Positions 40,310-59,870 of a DNA stretch of 64,000 bases are shown here, in pieces (positions within the stretch are counted from its first letter, which is position 1; every line of letters starts with the position of its first letter). This DNA comes from Heterodera schachtii (lineage: Eukaryota; Nematoda; Chromadorea; Rhabditida; Heteroderidae). The stretch spans positions 758,777 through 822,776 of the forward strand of contig SIJG01000036.1 of assembly GCA_023374025.1 (NCBI GenBank). The letters are read 5' to 3'. The position numbers were made by a program, and so were the translations under genes. The notes under the pieces are model-generated. The model was not told the origin of the DNA and made no database searches. It saw only the letters and a program-made list of their open reading frames with translations.

Positions 40310-41851
40310 AAGTGCTGCCAACAGAGGACGGTCCACTGCAGATACTTGCCGAACTTGAGGGTTGCTGAAAAGGAAACGGTCGTAATTTAAGGAAATAATT
40401 CAATTAAGCGATTTGCACCCATTTCAAGAATTATTTGATCATACTTGGAAAGGGAGGAGGTCAAATATGTTTTTCCCTCTATTTTTGAGACTAATTTTTA
40501 CATTTTACGAATTTTTGGCATTAAATTAACCTGTTGGCCAACCGCGCCTTGAGCCAAAGTCACAGAGGAAAAACCGACAGAACTCAGCATAATGTCAGCT
40601 AAACGGGAAACAGTTTACCCAGGAAAAATTGGAAAATTAAAATAGTAAAATTCAGTTAGACAGCTACCAAAGTTAGTGGGTTGAAAAGACACCGAAAATA
40701 GAGGGACATTTTTCCCCGTTTCTTGAATTTAATTCGCTGTTTTGCCATGCCTTGTCGCCGGTCAGCCGCTGTTCCGTTGATGTACCGTTTGACCATGTTG
40801 CACACCGGACAGTCGTCCTTGTGACAGTTCTTCCAATGCGCAATGATTTGCCGAGAGGAGGCGCAGTGCGCGTACTGACATTGCCGCCCGGCCGAACAGC
40901 CGACCATATGCTCCAAAACGCCCTTCATCACCGAGCAGTAGGGCAATGTGCAGGGCGCACGATTTTGGCGCAGTTCAGACTGAAAACAAAGAGATTTTAG
41001 AAATATGGGGGGGGGGAGGGGGGGGATCGACCCGACGGCTCTTGCAGTTCTCACGACCATAAAAAAGACACGACCTTAACTTCTTTTTTTTTTGCAACTT
41101 TAGTGCACCATAACTTTTTCTAGAAGCATCCAAATTAAACATTCCTACAATTAGTATCATTCGGTAGCCCTAGGTGTCCTCTATTAGCCTGCAAAATTTC
41201 AAAAAATCCCGTTGGGTTTCAAAAATTTATGGCCAAAAAATTTCAAAAAGTTGCTTTTCAAAACAGCTTTTTCGTGGCGCGTTTATTCCAAATAACTTTT
41301 TTGGAACAGGTGAGAGAGGGCGGGGGGGGGGGGGGGGTATGGCGTGCCGATAGGCGCAATCGGGCAAATTTTTGAAAATTTGAGTGCGATTTGTTGGCAT
41401 GGTATATTTTTTGGTTTTTGTATGAAATGACTAAACTGCAAAGGATTTTGTTAAATTATTTAAATTCTCTTCGCCTTTACGAAGTCGCCTCTCTATTTTT
41501 CACATTTTTCCCAACAAATACAAAGCCCCCCCCCATTTTCGGGCACTCATACGAACGAAATCAGGGGGGGGGGGGGTCGACCCTCCCCTATTTAATGTAT
41601 GAATGAAACCAATGGAAATTAAGATAAAAACCGACCCGTTCAATTTGCTGGCACTTGTGTGCGTGAAGCAGCAGCACCAACTGTTGTTGGATCAGCTTGC
41701 GCTGCACCGTTTCCTGCGGCTGTCCGGCGCCGGTGCCCGCGCCGAGCATTTGCTGCGGATGATTGCCAGCCGTTTGCTGCTGCTGCGCAATGCCACCCCC
41801 ATGCATTTGCGGTGGCCCTCCGCTGTTTGTGTTGTTCATCGACTGCTGCTG
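40310..41851 (-). pseudogene. cbp-1-like: CBP/p300 N-terminal piece with TAZ1 domain, copy A
   Basis: In CBP/p300 TAZ1 binds transcription-factor activation domains. The exon starting at 41851 reads [12 protein letters not shown], Gln-rich repeats, [20 protein letters not shown] and an ERV donor (GTCGGT). The next exon, from about 40982, reads [40 protein letters not shown] and [20 protein letters not shown]. All twelve zinc ligands (three H-C-C-C sites) are present. A third exon at about 40535-40605 gives DIMLSSVGFSSVTLAQGAVG, and a fourth near 40310-40375 QPSSSASICSGPSSVGSTS. Nothing further of CBP follows on this strand, so the gene piece ends before KIX. It is either a TAZ1-only gene or a pseudogene with intact zinc domain. 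An R1 repeat lies in its intron. Confidence 0.82.
41045..41235 (+). repeat. dispersed repeat R1, copy c
   Basis: Aligns to 30352-30525 over most of its length (CGACCATAAAAAAGACA, TGCACCATAA, ATCCAAATTAAAC, GTATCATTCGGTAGCCCT, GCCTGCAAAATTTC). It lies in the intron between the first two exons of TAZ1 copy A, absent from the equivalent intron of copy B, so it arrived after or was removed since the duplication. Confidence 0.7.
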
Positions 41852-42029
41852 CTAAAATGAGAAATAAAATATGAATTTAGTTCCAAATTTATCAGTCGAG
41901 ATATCTCGTGCCAATCAAAAAATGCCCTTCCCGCTCACCGTCAACCAAAATTTTTGCGAAATGATCCAATACGCATGAAAATTTTAAAATCCCAAATTTT
42001 GTAATTTTTCTTGATAATTTTTTACAAAT

Positions 42030-42125
42030 CCGAAAATCTTTTTGTAAGGCTAATAAAGCATGTGAAGAGGTTTAGAATGATATCAAAATGTTGAATTTGG
42101 ATGATAAAAAAAATCATGACGGCCC
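42030..42125 (-). repeat. dispersed repeat R1, reversed degenerate copy
   Basis: Its reverse complement contains ATCATCCAAATTCAACATT, TATCATTC and TTATTAGCCT in the same order as the copies at 30.4 and 41.1 kb. It sits between the two TAZ1 copies. Confidence 0.5.
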
Positions 42126-42221
42126 AACTGATTCCAGTCTTACAATTAACTGTGACCAAAATACTAATTTAAGGTTAGAACACCTAAATCCATTTCAATG
42201 CAGTTAAAAAATATTTTTATT

Positions 42222-42838
42222 GACCTGTTGGTCAATCGCGCCTTGAGGCAAAGTCACAGAGTGAAAACCGACAGCACTCAGCATAATGTCAGCTAAACGG
42301 GAAACAGTTTACCAACAAAAATTAAAATTTAAAGTTCATTTTTGTCGCTGTTTTGCCATGCCTTGTCGCGGGTCGACCACCATTGTCTCGTTGATGTGAA
42401 CGTTGCACACCGGACAGTCGTCCTTGTGACAGTTCTTCCAATGCGCAATGATTTGCCGGGAGGAGGCGCAGTGAGCGTACTGACACTGCCGCCCGGCCGA
42501 ACAGCCGACCATATGCTCCAAAACGCCCTTCATCAACGAGCAGTAGGGCAATGTGCAGGGCGCACGGTTTTGTAGCGGTTCAGACTGAAAACAGAGTTAT
42601 TGGAAATAAAATTAAAAATAGAAAAAAATGAAATCCCATGGAAATTGGGAAAAAATATATAAGTTTTGTAACCACTGACCCGTTCGATCTGCTGGCACTT
42701 TTGTGCGTGCAGCAGCAGCACCAACTGTTGTTGGATCAGCTTACGGTTCGCCGGGTCCCGCGGCTGTCCGGCGCCGCTGCCCGCGCCGAGCATTTGCGGT
42801 GGTCCTCCGCTGTTTGTATTGTTCATCGAATGCTGCTG
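42222..42838 (-). pseudogene. cbp-1-like: CBP/p300 N-terminal piece with TAZ1 domain, copy B
   Basis: Shorter tandem duplicate of copy A. The first exon (from 42838) has [19 protein letters not shown], the Gln-rich part of copy A being absent, then [20 protein letters not shown] and a consensus GTCAGT donor. The second exon has [40 protein letters not shown] and CHKDDCPVC, again with all twelve zinc ligands. The third exon at 42228-42296 reads DIMLSAVGFHSVTLPQGAIDQ-like sequence. Protein identity to copy A is very high in the zinc domain, while the introns differ, which suggests selection on the domain or recent gene conversion. Downstream exons of CBP are absent. Confidence 0.8.
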
Positions 42839-43278
42839 CTAAAATGAGAAGAGAATAGGTAAAAGCTGATAAAATTTTAAGCGCATAATTTTATGCACTA
42901 ACAAATAAGCGTTTAGGCGACACTAAACGGCGCCTAAATGCTCGTAAATAGGATATTTTCGTCAATGGAATTTGAATGTTAAAGTTTTCATGAAAATGAT
43001 TGTGTTCAAAGGTCACATCGGTGAGGAAATAATGAGTCATTCATTTTCCCCATTTCTTCATATCATTAAGAAAAGGAACAAATATTACTTTTACCGTTTA
43101 AAACGTTTAAGATTTTCTGCCAATCCAAAATTAGTCTTTCATTTGTCTCTTTTTTTTTTGCTTTCATTTTTAATTTACCAAAATATATGAATTTCCATTT
43201 TTTCTTTTAGTGACTTTTTCCTGTTGTATTTTCCACTTTTTTGATCAAAATAAATTTCTGCTCCTTTCACTGTTTGTT

Positions 43279-45317
43279 ATGAGTGCGTTGGACAATCGTA
43301 TGTTTTAACTTTTAAAGAATTGTTTATTTGCTTTTTTTTTACCCAAATTTGAGTTCGTTTAACTCACTCATTTAGCATGTGAATGCTTAATCCAATTCCA
43401 AATTTTTAAGACCTTTTCAATTTGCGCTTCGCCTCCAAAGAATTGAGCAGAAATGCCAAAAAATGCGACAAGCAGGAAAAGGAGGAGAAGGTGAAGCTGA
43501 CCAATGCGCTGAAGGTTTGCTTTTTGTGATTTGCATTTGGTCAGATTTTGTTAAATTCTCTGACAAATTTCTAAATTTTATATTGTAATGTTTCCCATTT
43601 TGGGGTGTCGTCTTTAATACCAATGCATTTTTTGTGCAGAAAGGCAATCGCGAGGTGGCGCAAGTGCACGCGGAGAATTCCATTCGGAAGAAAAACGAGG
43701 CGCTCAATTATTTGCGGATGAGTGCGCGCATTGACGCGGTGGCGGCACGCGTGCAGACAGCCGCGACACAAAAGCGGGTGACCAGCAGCATGCAGGGGGG
43801 TAAGACGGGGAGGGTAAATGGAAAAAGAGGGGGAGGGGCGGAAAATGGGAATGAAATGCGTACACAATTTGGCCTATCCCCAAAGACATTCCAACATTTT
43901 CATATTTGACGGACTTTGTGCTGCTGTTCACACTGCTATAGTATCTGACATGGAATAAATAAATGAATGAATTGATTTTTGGGAACTTAACAAGAAAAAA
44001 TGGGAAGGGGAACCCTAAAACTGACTAATTCATCTCTATTCCTCTCCTATTCCCCATTTTGGAAAACTAAGCAATAAGCTAACTGGCGGAAGAAGCATCG
44101 GAGAAACGAAAAAAGGGGATGGAGTAAAAATTTTTGTTTGACATTTTTTGCGCTTTAATTTTATTTTTTCCTCTGCAATTTTCAGTTGTTAAAGCGATGG
44201 AGTCGGCAATGAAATCCATGAACTTGGAGAAAGTGCAGAATTTGATGGACCGATTCGAGAAGGACTTTGAGGACCTGGGTTGGTCCACATTCGTTAATTG
44301 AATTGTGTTCATCTTCACAAAACCCTTTTTCAGATGTCCAATCGGCGACGATGGAGGGATCGGTGAGTGGGCAGAGAGTAATTCAGTCAAACACGAAAAA
44401 TGATGTTTCATGTCAATTTTTGCCATTTCTGGGTTTAAATTTCAAAGTAAGGTAAAATGGGGTTCCTGCGTACCGATAGGCGCCGACGGGAAATTATTTT
44501 TGAAACAATAAAATAATTAAGAAAATTTGCAAAATTTTCGTTTTGCGGAGTTACGGGAAGGGCCTGATAAAAAGTATACACAATTTGTCATATATGTTTT
44601 GTGGACTTTGTTTTTTGAAATCTCCCCCCCCCCCCCCTCCTTTCGTATTCCCTTTTAAGGAACAGTTGGAAATCAATTAAAATCAGTCTTTGCCATCTTG
44701 CAGATGAACGCCACCACCACACTGAACGCACCGCGAAGCGAAGTTGACGCACTGATTCAGGAAGCGGCGGACAAAGCCGGGCTCGAACTCGGTGAGAAAA
44801 CATGCGCTTTTAAAAACAAAGCTTTATTGAATTTAATTGATGGCACATGAAAAAGGGGGAGGGTAGAGCGTCCGGCCACGTAAATTGACGACTTTTTTCC
44901 TAAAAAATTCGGGAACAGGAGATGGGGATCCGGCGGTGACGAAAGGCGCCGCCGGGGAAATGTTAGGAACTTTAATAAATTTTGTCAAGTTCATCTTTTC
45001 CCTTTCGCTATGGAATAGATCGGTCCCCCCTTTTCTTGTATAATCGATGAATTGGAAACAAACAATTAAAGTCGGAACTTTCACCGAAGGCAAATCATTT
45101 TTCTCGTTTTCCTTTTTTAGGCATGGAAATGCCGGCGGCGCAAACTGGCCAATTGGACACGGTCAGCTCAAAGGCATCCGTTGCGGACAACGACGACCTG
45201 TCCAAGGTGGACAATTGGAGTTGTTTAAAATGAAAATAACAAAAATACATTGTGTATTTGTTTTGGTAAACCTTTTTTCAAAATTTTCAGCGTTTGGCCG
45301 CCCTGAGGCAAACTTAA
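43279..45317 (+). CDS. did-2: ESCRT-III component CHMP1 (Did2)
   Basis: Endosomal sorting and membrane scission factor that recruits VPS4. Exon 1 (43279 on) is MSALDN; then [54 protein letters not shown] then [40 protein letters not shown] then [61 protein letters not shown]; and the last exon RLAALRQT. The [16 protein letters not shown] block is diagnostic of CHMP1, and the C-terminal LSKRLAALRQ is the MIM1 motif that binds the MIT domain. About 200 residues, normal length. All GT-AG. One intron at 44455-44640 carries a dispersed GC-rich repeat and a C run. A start context and short exon 1 are as in other CHMP1 genes. Confidence 0.94.
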
Positions 45318-46784
45318 AAAGCGAATGGACCGACAGAATGACGCCATTGCTAAATCATTATGAGTGATGATGATTTTTATTTTATGTATATCAATTCATT
45401 TCTACATTTTGGGTATTAATAAATGCGAAAGTTTGTTTTGATCATTTCGGAATTATAATTTTTATTTTAATGTATAAATAGAAAAAACATATAGAAAAAT
45501 AAAAATGTTAAACACCAAACAAATGGATTTTCTGATCTGCTGGGTTTTGTCCTTGTCCAACCTTTTCTTAAAATGTCAACTCATAATAATAATAATATAT
45601 TTTAATAAAATAAAATTGATTAATTATTAAAAATCAGTCATAATTAAATATTAAATATGTAATTCTTTTCAATTTTTGACAACCAAACTAAAAAATAAGG
45701 ACAATTGGAATGGACGTAATAAAGCTGTTCTTTCCTCTCCTCACCAGTCAATCGTTCGTTCGTCCGTTCTTTTTGATCCCTTTTTTATTCACTTTTTAAC
45801 CTTTTCTCTCTCTCTCTCTCTTTAAAAATGCCGTGCCAATGCTTTTCCCTCCATTTCTTCAAAGCTTTTCCCCTTTCCACAAAAAAAAGAGTGTTGGGGG
45901 CGGAGCTTTTGGTGGAGGACCGACGGACGGACGGAAGGAGTTGAAGAGGGGGCGGGGGGGGGGGGGGGAGGGACCATTGGCACGGTGCCGGCCGACGGGG
46001 AAGACGAATGGGTATTTTTGCACGTCCATTCCCTCCTCCCCTCCCTCCCCGTCCCTCACTTTCCCCCTTTTGTGCCATTGTGCCTTTTTGGGTCGTTTTA
46101 TTGTCAATTCTTTGCTGAATGTTTCCGATCGCTCTAACTCTTTCCCTTTTTGTCTCATTGTCCGTCTTCCATCCTTTCTTTTATTCCTTTTTCTCCCTCC
46201 CTCTCTCTTTCTCTTTCAATCGCTCACTCTCTCTCCTTTCCCTGTCTTCTTTAAGTCATCATTTCCTCTTTTGAGCCCCCCCCCGGTTTCGATCCATCAT
46301 TTGCCCCTCCTCCTCCTCCTCCTCCTCCTCCTCCTCCTCCTCCTTCTTTTCCATCCAATCACTCATCCTTAAGCCCTTTGGCGAGGGCGCGTTGCAAAAT
46401 TTGGCCATCACACAACCCTAAGCTCTTCCTTCCCTCCCCTCCGCTTGCCCTCCCTTGCCCCCCCCCCCCAATTCAGCCACTTTTTGCCGAAATTGGAGAA
46501 GGGGTCGTCCGTCAGTTCGTCGGTTGGTCGCTGCCCCTCCCCCAACCCATCGACCAAACTCTGACGGATTGGTAATCCGCTTGCCTTTTGCGTCAGTGCG
46601 GGTGGAAGAAGCTGTCCTCCTCCTTCCCCCAATTGGCATTTCCTCCCTCTCTTTGACTGTGCCCATTTGTCCCTCTGATTTTGATCAAAATGTGCCATGT
46701 TCTTCGTCCCCCCTTTCTCGTCCTCTTCTTCTTCCTCTTCCTCTTCCTCTTCGTCCTTCTTCCGCCTTGTCTCTTCCATGCCCA
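45318..46784. other. intergenic and upstream region of the acetylcholine receptor
   Basis: AT-rich to 45.7 kb, then CT-rich with a G run near 45957, a (CCT)n block and several C runs. The frames on both strands across 45.8-46.7 kb are low complexity and not called as genes. Confidence 0.4.
46305..46345. repeat. (CCT)n microsatellite
   Basis: About 13 CCT units in a pyrimidine-rich stretch 440 bases before the receptor start codon. Confidence 0.9.
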
Positions 46785-54609
<7,825 letters not shown>

Positions 54610-55130
54610 TCAGTGAGTGATCAGAGTGATTGATCATCCGTTGCTGCCGTTGTTGAACTTCTTCCGCTGCTGCTGAACATCCTTACCAAAAAAATAAATA
54701 CCATATGCTCATTCTCAAAAACAGAAACAAATAAATATATATATATATATATTGTACATTTAATTTATATTTTCCATTGCAAATTTTTTTTCATTACAAT
54801 AAAATATAAATAATTCGGTGAAATGTTACTGTAATTCCGATTTTATTGTACATACATATAAAAATAGGGCAAGACATTTGATTAAAGATGTCGCTAATTG
54901 CATAATTAATTAAATGTTACGACGGATGAAAAATGGCAAAATATTCGCCTAATTTAGAAAGTAATTAAAAGTAAGTAAAATGGAACTTACAAAGGGTTGT
55001 AACCTTATAAGAAAAGCAAGAATTAAAAATAGAAGAGATTATTTTGTAACAAAATTAAATGAATTTTAATGCGTCCGATGGCCCAAAAAAGCGATTGGAT
55101 TTTCAAATTTTCCCATTTTTTTTTGCAAGT
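54610..55130. other. 3' flank of the receptor, AT-rich, no gene
   Basis: Contains an (AT)n stretch at 54735-54755 and AATAAA motifs near 54695 and 54805 that could serve either convergent gene. Confidence 0.4.
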
Positions 55131-55132
55131 GA

Positions 55133-55854
55133 TTAATTTCGGCGACAGAACACACAGCGCAGCACTGACAGAACAATGACCGCAACGACGCCGACGCCAA
55201 AGGCGACGAGCAAAACGAATGCCCACGTTTGGAGACTGAGACAACACTCTGAAAAGGGGGACAAAGGCAATCAATTAATGAATATGGACGGGTGGTCGAG
55301 AGTCTCGGGAAGCATTAATTATGCAATGAATGGAAAACATGCGGAGATGGCACCCTTTTGAACTGACCGTTGTTCAGCGGACCACAGCAGCGATAGTAAT
55401 GGAAGGGCGATGACGACGGACACTTTGTGCCGGCGGCGGGGATTGGACACCAAAGTTGGCCCGACTAAACGGCACATTTACATGCCAAGATTCTTTTTAG
55501 AGCATTTACAATTGGCACTAAAGTAAGTCCACCCCCTGTCCAATCCAAATGGCAATTTAGGATGATAGATTAACCCAAATTGACAAATAATGTTAGGATG
55601 CTAATTGCCTCTACCAATGTAATTATTTGACTTTTCTTCCTCCCATCGCTCACTTTCACTTCCGAAATGTCATTGACCGCGCCGCTGACTCTGTCGCCGA
55701 CCTTCTCAAGCTGTTCCCTCACTTCACCACCATTGGCAAAAGCGAACGCAACGATCAGCAGAAGAAAAAGGCAACGGACGAAGGACAATTTTGGAGACCG
55801 AAAGTTGGAGAGGGACAGAAGAGAAGAGAAAAAAGGAAGGGGAACGAATTGCAT
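55133..55854 (-). CDS. small cysteine-rich single-pass membrane protein
   Basis: Not recognised by name. Three exons join in phase. Exon 1 (55854 on) has a signal-like hydrophobic run, VRCLFLLLIVAFAFANGGEV, then REQLEKVGDRVSGAVNDIS. Exon 2 starts near 55470: SGQLWCPIPAAGTKCPSSSP, FHYYRCCGPLNNE. Exon 3 gives CCLSLQTWAFVLLVAFGVGV, VAVIVLSVLRCVFCRRN and a stop. The predicted protein is about 137 residues: signal peptide, short extracellular part with a C-P-x-P...CP...RCCG...ECC pattern, one transmembrane helix, and a very short basic tail with two cysteines. The layout resembles small nematode surface proteins, but no function can be assigned. It converges with the acetylcholine receptor. Confidence 0.7.
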
Positions 55855-55939
55855 TTGGACGATTCTTTCTTCTTTTTTTTAGGAAAAGGACAATTCCAAT
55901 TGAAAAGTGCAAATAAATGCGAAATTGGCGAGTGATGGG

Positions 55940-56881
55940 CAAAAACTTTCACTTCTAATAGCCCTGGGGGCGGGGGCATGGCGAAGTGAAGTTTTTGATG
56001 TGACGTGAGATTGGGCGGAGTTCCCGTGACAACGGCCAGGAAAATTTGGAGCCGAACGTGGGGAAGGGACGGAGGAAAAGAGGGAGAGAAAAGGGAGGGG
56101 AAGGGAGAAAGGGGGAGGAAGAGAAATATGGAGGGGTGGGGGGACAAAAGAATTAGTGGAAAAAAGGAAAAAGGAACGTGAACCCCGCTCAAAATGGAAG
56201 AATGCGAGGGGGGGGGGCCGACGTGAGGGAAGTGCCCTTGGACAATTAAGCCCCAAGGGAAATGCCATTGGGAAAAAGGGGAGGGAGGGGAGTGAAAGGG
56301 GGGTGATTTATTAAAATGGAGGGAGCAAAATTGGAGAGATTGAAAAAGAGAAAAGGAAACGGGGGATGGAAAATAGTTAAAGGAATGGGGGGGGGGGGGA
56401 GGAAGAGAGTGAGCGAAGGATGGAAAGGACCAAACGGAACGCCACAAGTGCCATTGTCGTCTTTATCTGCCCGGCAGAGCCAATGAGTGGATTACTGCCA
56501 CGAGTAGCAATTAGCCGCCTGCCCTCCCCTGGGGGGACGTAACACAAAAAAAGGGGGGGGGAGATTTATAAACGTGAAAATGGAATGGGCAAAAGACAAT
56601 TAATGCAGAAGTGGAAACATTCATTAACAAAAAAAAAGAACAATGGGAAAGGGAGAGAGGAGAGAGAATTGGAAGACAGTTCGAGAGTGAGTGAGAGAGA
56701 GAGAGAGAGAGGAGAGAGATAGGGAGGGGGAGAGGGAGAGAAAGGAGAGTGAGAGAGAGTGAGAAAGAGAGAAAGAGAGGGATGGAAGACATTTAGAGAG
56801 AGGAGAGAGAGAGGAGAGTGAGAGCGCGAAAGAGAGAGAGAGAGAGAGGGATGCAAGACATTTAGAGAGTGAGAGAGAGAA

Positions 56882-56930
<49 letters not shown>

Positions 56931-56936
56931 AGAAAG

Positions 56937-57001
<65 letters not shown>

Positions 57002-57570
57002 GGGGGCTGGGGGGGGGGGTTGGATTTGAGTTTATAAAGCAAGAAATAATAATTTATACAAAAAATGTGTTTGAGGCTTTGCTAAATATTAAAATAACGT
57101 TAATTACAAAGCCAAGTGGAAAAAGAGGACTTTAATATATGGAAATAATTTAATTTATTTTTTAAATATATTCTCATTTATTCCCCATTTTGCTTTTCTA
57201 TTCTTTCTACTTAAATTAAAATTGAATTATCGTATTTCCTAAAATACAACCCCCCTATTAGAGCCCCCTTCTTAGGGGGGGTTGAAAAATAGAGCCCCCG
57301 GGGCTATATTTAATAAATATGGCATATGCAATTCTCAAACAAATTATTGTAATAAATTGATTGGTTTTTCATTTTTAAAACAAAAATAAAAAATGTCGGC
57401 TCAAAATTTGGGATATGCGATCAATGAGGAAAAGCTTTGTAAAAATGGAGGCAAAAATTGTGAGACAATTATTGGAGATTTGGCAGTCGCACACCGGGCA
57501 TAACCTTCGATCATCGATCAATCTCTTCCACTCTTTTTTTCCGATCAATCTCACCCACTCTTCCTCTGAT
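55940..57570. other. purine-rich and AT-rich intergenic DNA
   Basis: G-rich and GA-rich DNA to 57.0 kb gives long Pro/Ser/Leu frames on the minus strand that I do not accept as genes. At 57246-57305 the motif AGAGCCCCC occurs twice around a CCCCCC/GGGGGGG inverted pair, like a fragment of a dispersed repeat. Confidence 0.4.
56650..57005. repeat. long (GA)n microsatellite
   Basis: About 350 bases of GAGAGA, including two near-identical subunits (GAAGACATTTAGAGAG and CAAGACATTTAGAGAG) about 65 bases apart, ending in G runs at 57001. Confidence 0.95.
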
Positions 57571-57720
57571 CAGTGAGTGTCCACTCTTCTTCCGATCAGT
57601 TTGGTCCACCCAATCCGTCAATCAATCATCCTCCCTCACTTCCCTTCCCCTCCCTTCTCCACTCGTTCTCTTCCATGTCCATCCCCTCCCCCTCCTTCTC
57701 TTCCTCCTCCGCTGATCAGT

Positions 57721-59416
57721 TTAGAACAATGCCATCACTCCGATCACTGCTGCTGCTGCCCCCATTAGCCATGTGCGTGCTCTTCCGTTCCTCTCTGCCC
57801 TTGGCCATGAAGATGAAGAGGCTCTCCACCCGCGTTTTGACACCATCCAACTTCCGCCGCTTTCGTCTCTTCTCGGCCCACTCTTTTCTACTCTTTCTGT
57901 CCCTCTTCTCTCACTCGTTTCTGTCCTCCCTTCGCTTCCTCCTTCTCCTCTTCCTGCTTCTTCTCCTCTTCCTCTCCTTTCGTCTTCTTCTTCTTCCTTC
58001 TTCAATTTTCTTCTCCTTGCCATGGCATTCGTTTTGTCCACCTCCTTTTTGGCCATTTGTTCCTTTTTGATGAGCGGCTCTTCGAACATTTCCACTTCTT
58101 CTTTCTTGTTTTTGTTTCTCTCTTTTTCGCTTCCGATTGTCGCTGGAGGGGACGAACGATGACGAGACGCTTCTTTAATTTTTTTTTTGTTTAATTTTTG
58201 AATTTTGTTGGCCAAATTGGCATTTTTTTGTCTCTGCAAAATTTCTCACCGAATTCCGCGCCCAATTCGATGGTGTTCGTCTCCAGAAACTGTCTTGGCA
58301 CTTGCGCATTGCTCCCCTTGCCAATGTGTGTGTTCTTCTGCTCCCCCTTCTCTTCCGCCCTTTCTTCCTCCTCCCTCGTTATCTTCCTCCCTTCCCCTTC
58401 CGTTTTTCCCTTCTCTTCCCTTCGTTCGTCCGTTTTCGTTCTCATCTCTTCCAAAATTCGTTTCGTCTGCTGCTGTTGGCTTTTGCTGCTCTTACGTCTT
58501 TCCTCTTCCTCCTCCTCTCCCTCTTCCGGCTTTCTCCTCACTTCTTCCGACCATCCTTCCTCTTCCTCATCTTCTTCCTCCTCTTCCTCTTCTTCGTCTG
58601 TCCATCTTCCGTGGTGGTGTTCCCTCTTCTCCTTCCTATCATCCGACTTCATTTTCACTTCCGTCTCTTCCAAACTTTCTTCCAAATCGTCTTCATCATC
58701 CAACGGTGGCCATTCTTTTAAAAGAGTAATAAATTATTTTATTTAAAAATCAATTTACTTTTTAATTAATTAGGAATTTGGCACTAATAAAGCCTTTTTT
58801 TGATTTTTGAAACTTTTCTTCACTTTTTCTACCTTCTTCCTCTCTGCTGAACTGGTCTTTCATCCTCCCTCCTTCTCCATCTTTTGCCGAATGCTTCTGC
58901 TCATCATTTTCCATCACTAATTAAATGAAAAACAAAAATAATTGAATTTTGAAATTTAAAATATTCAATGCGCTTTTTTAATTTAATTCTTGTTGGCCAA
59001 CCTTTCCGCTCACAGCGTTCGCCCTCCCAAATTCCAATAAGACAAATGCATTTTTGTTGAGTGGGGTTCTCCCTGAAAAATTGTTTTTGAAACAAAGAAA
59101 TAAGTTAACAGTTTGGGTTTAAAAGCTTAAAATGCAAAATAATGAAATTTAAATGCAATTTTTTCAATTTAAAATTAAAAAAGAATTATTTAATCGACTC
59201 TATAAATTGTGAATTGACCGTTGTGACTGACTGCTTTATATTGTAATACCGTTGAAATGCGCAGACGCCTCCGTTAAGGCAGCCGATTCGGCACTTTGAC
59301 TGATCAGTGAGAAAAGCCCAATTGACGGCCGAACAGCAGCAAAACGAAGTGATCAGAAGCAGCAAAAGGCGGAGGAGGAGAACAGAGGGAAGGAAGGGAC
59401 AGCAAAGAGACGGCAT
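57721..59416 (-). CDS. EGF-domain protein with long charged stalk and C-terminal hydrophobic helix
   Basis: Not recognised by name. Five exons join in phase. Exon 1 (59416 on) has a signal peptide, PSVLLLRLLLLLITSFCCCS, then the start of an EGF-like domain (CRIGCLNGGVCAFQR). Exon 2 completes it (ENPTQQKCICLIGIWEGERC): six cysteines in C-x3-C-x5-C-x11-C-x-C-x9-C. Then come VMENDEQKHSAKDGEGGRM and a very long Glu/Lys/Arg-rich region (DEEEEEEEEDEEEEGWSEE and onward) through 58720-58260; an 80-base intron; another charged part (EKERNKNKKEEVEMFEEPL); and a final WLMGAAAAVIGVMALF before the stop at 57721. The terminal hydrophobic stretch suggests a membrane or GPI anchor. The extreme purine bias of the stalk DNA means part could be non-coding, but the frame stays open throughout. 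Confidence 0.6.
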
Positions 59417-59584
59417 TTGTTGATCAGAAAAATGAAGCAAAATGAAAGGCAGACGAAAGCGAAAAGAGAACTGAATTTGGGGGGAAAGCCGTGATGAGAC
59501 GAGCCGATGATCCAATTTGATGGCTTAGGGCATTTAAACGTGACAAGTTGCGGACAACCCCTGCGGGGAGAGCAAAGCAAAGGG

Positions 59585-59870
59585 GGGGGGGGAAGATCAA
59601 CCCCCGGCAGGGGAGTGATGGGTTGACGGGGGAGATCAAACCCCGAGAGGGTTGGACAGATTGACGGGGAAGGATCACCCCGTGGGAGTGATGGGGTGAT
59701 TTGATGGGGTGGGGGAAGAGAAAGCCGGTGGGAGTGATGGCACCGAATGACGGGGAGTGATCAACCCCGGGGAGTGATTGGACGATTTGATGGGGGGGGG
59801 GAAGATCAACCCCGGGGAGTAATGGGACTGTTGACGGATCCACTCAAAGGGAAGGATAAACCCCCGGGGG
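59585..59870. repeat. imperfect minisatellite
   Basis: Units of roughly 35-70 bases built from GATCAACCCCGGGGAGTGAT, GGGTTGACGG and TTTGATGGGG-type blocks, repeated at least five times. The minus-strand Pro-rich frames here are its translation. Confidence 0.85.

Noticed and set aside
43345..43362. Spliced-leader-like TTACCCAAATTTGAG
   Set aside because: One mismatch to the SL1 3' part, but no donor splice site or Sm site follows and it lies in a CHMP1 intron; likely chance.
45833..46372. 179-codon plus frame
   Set aside because: Low-complexity Ser/Leu/Pro sequence ending in the (CCT)n block, without splice or homology support.
55755..56447. 230-codon minus-strand frame
   Set aside because: Almost only Pro, Ser, Phe, Leu and His, produced by purine-rich plus-strand DNA; it overlaps the first exon of a better-supported gene.
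56566..57042. 158-codon Ser/Leu-rich minus frame
   Set aside because: Direct translation of the (GA)n microsatellite.
58198..58746. 182-codon plus frame opposite the EGF protein stalk
   Set aside because: Ser-rich shadow of the Glu-rich minus-strand exon, which splices in phase with EGF exons.
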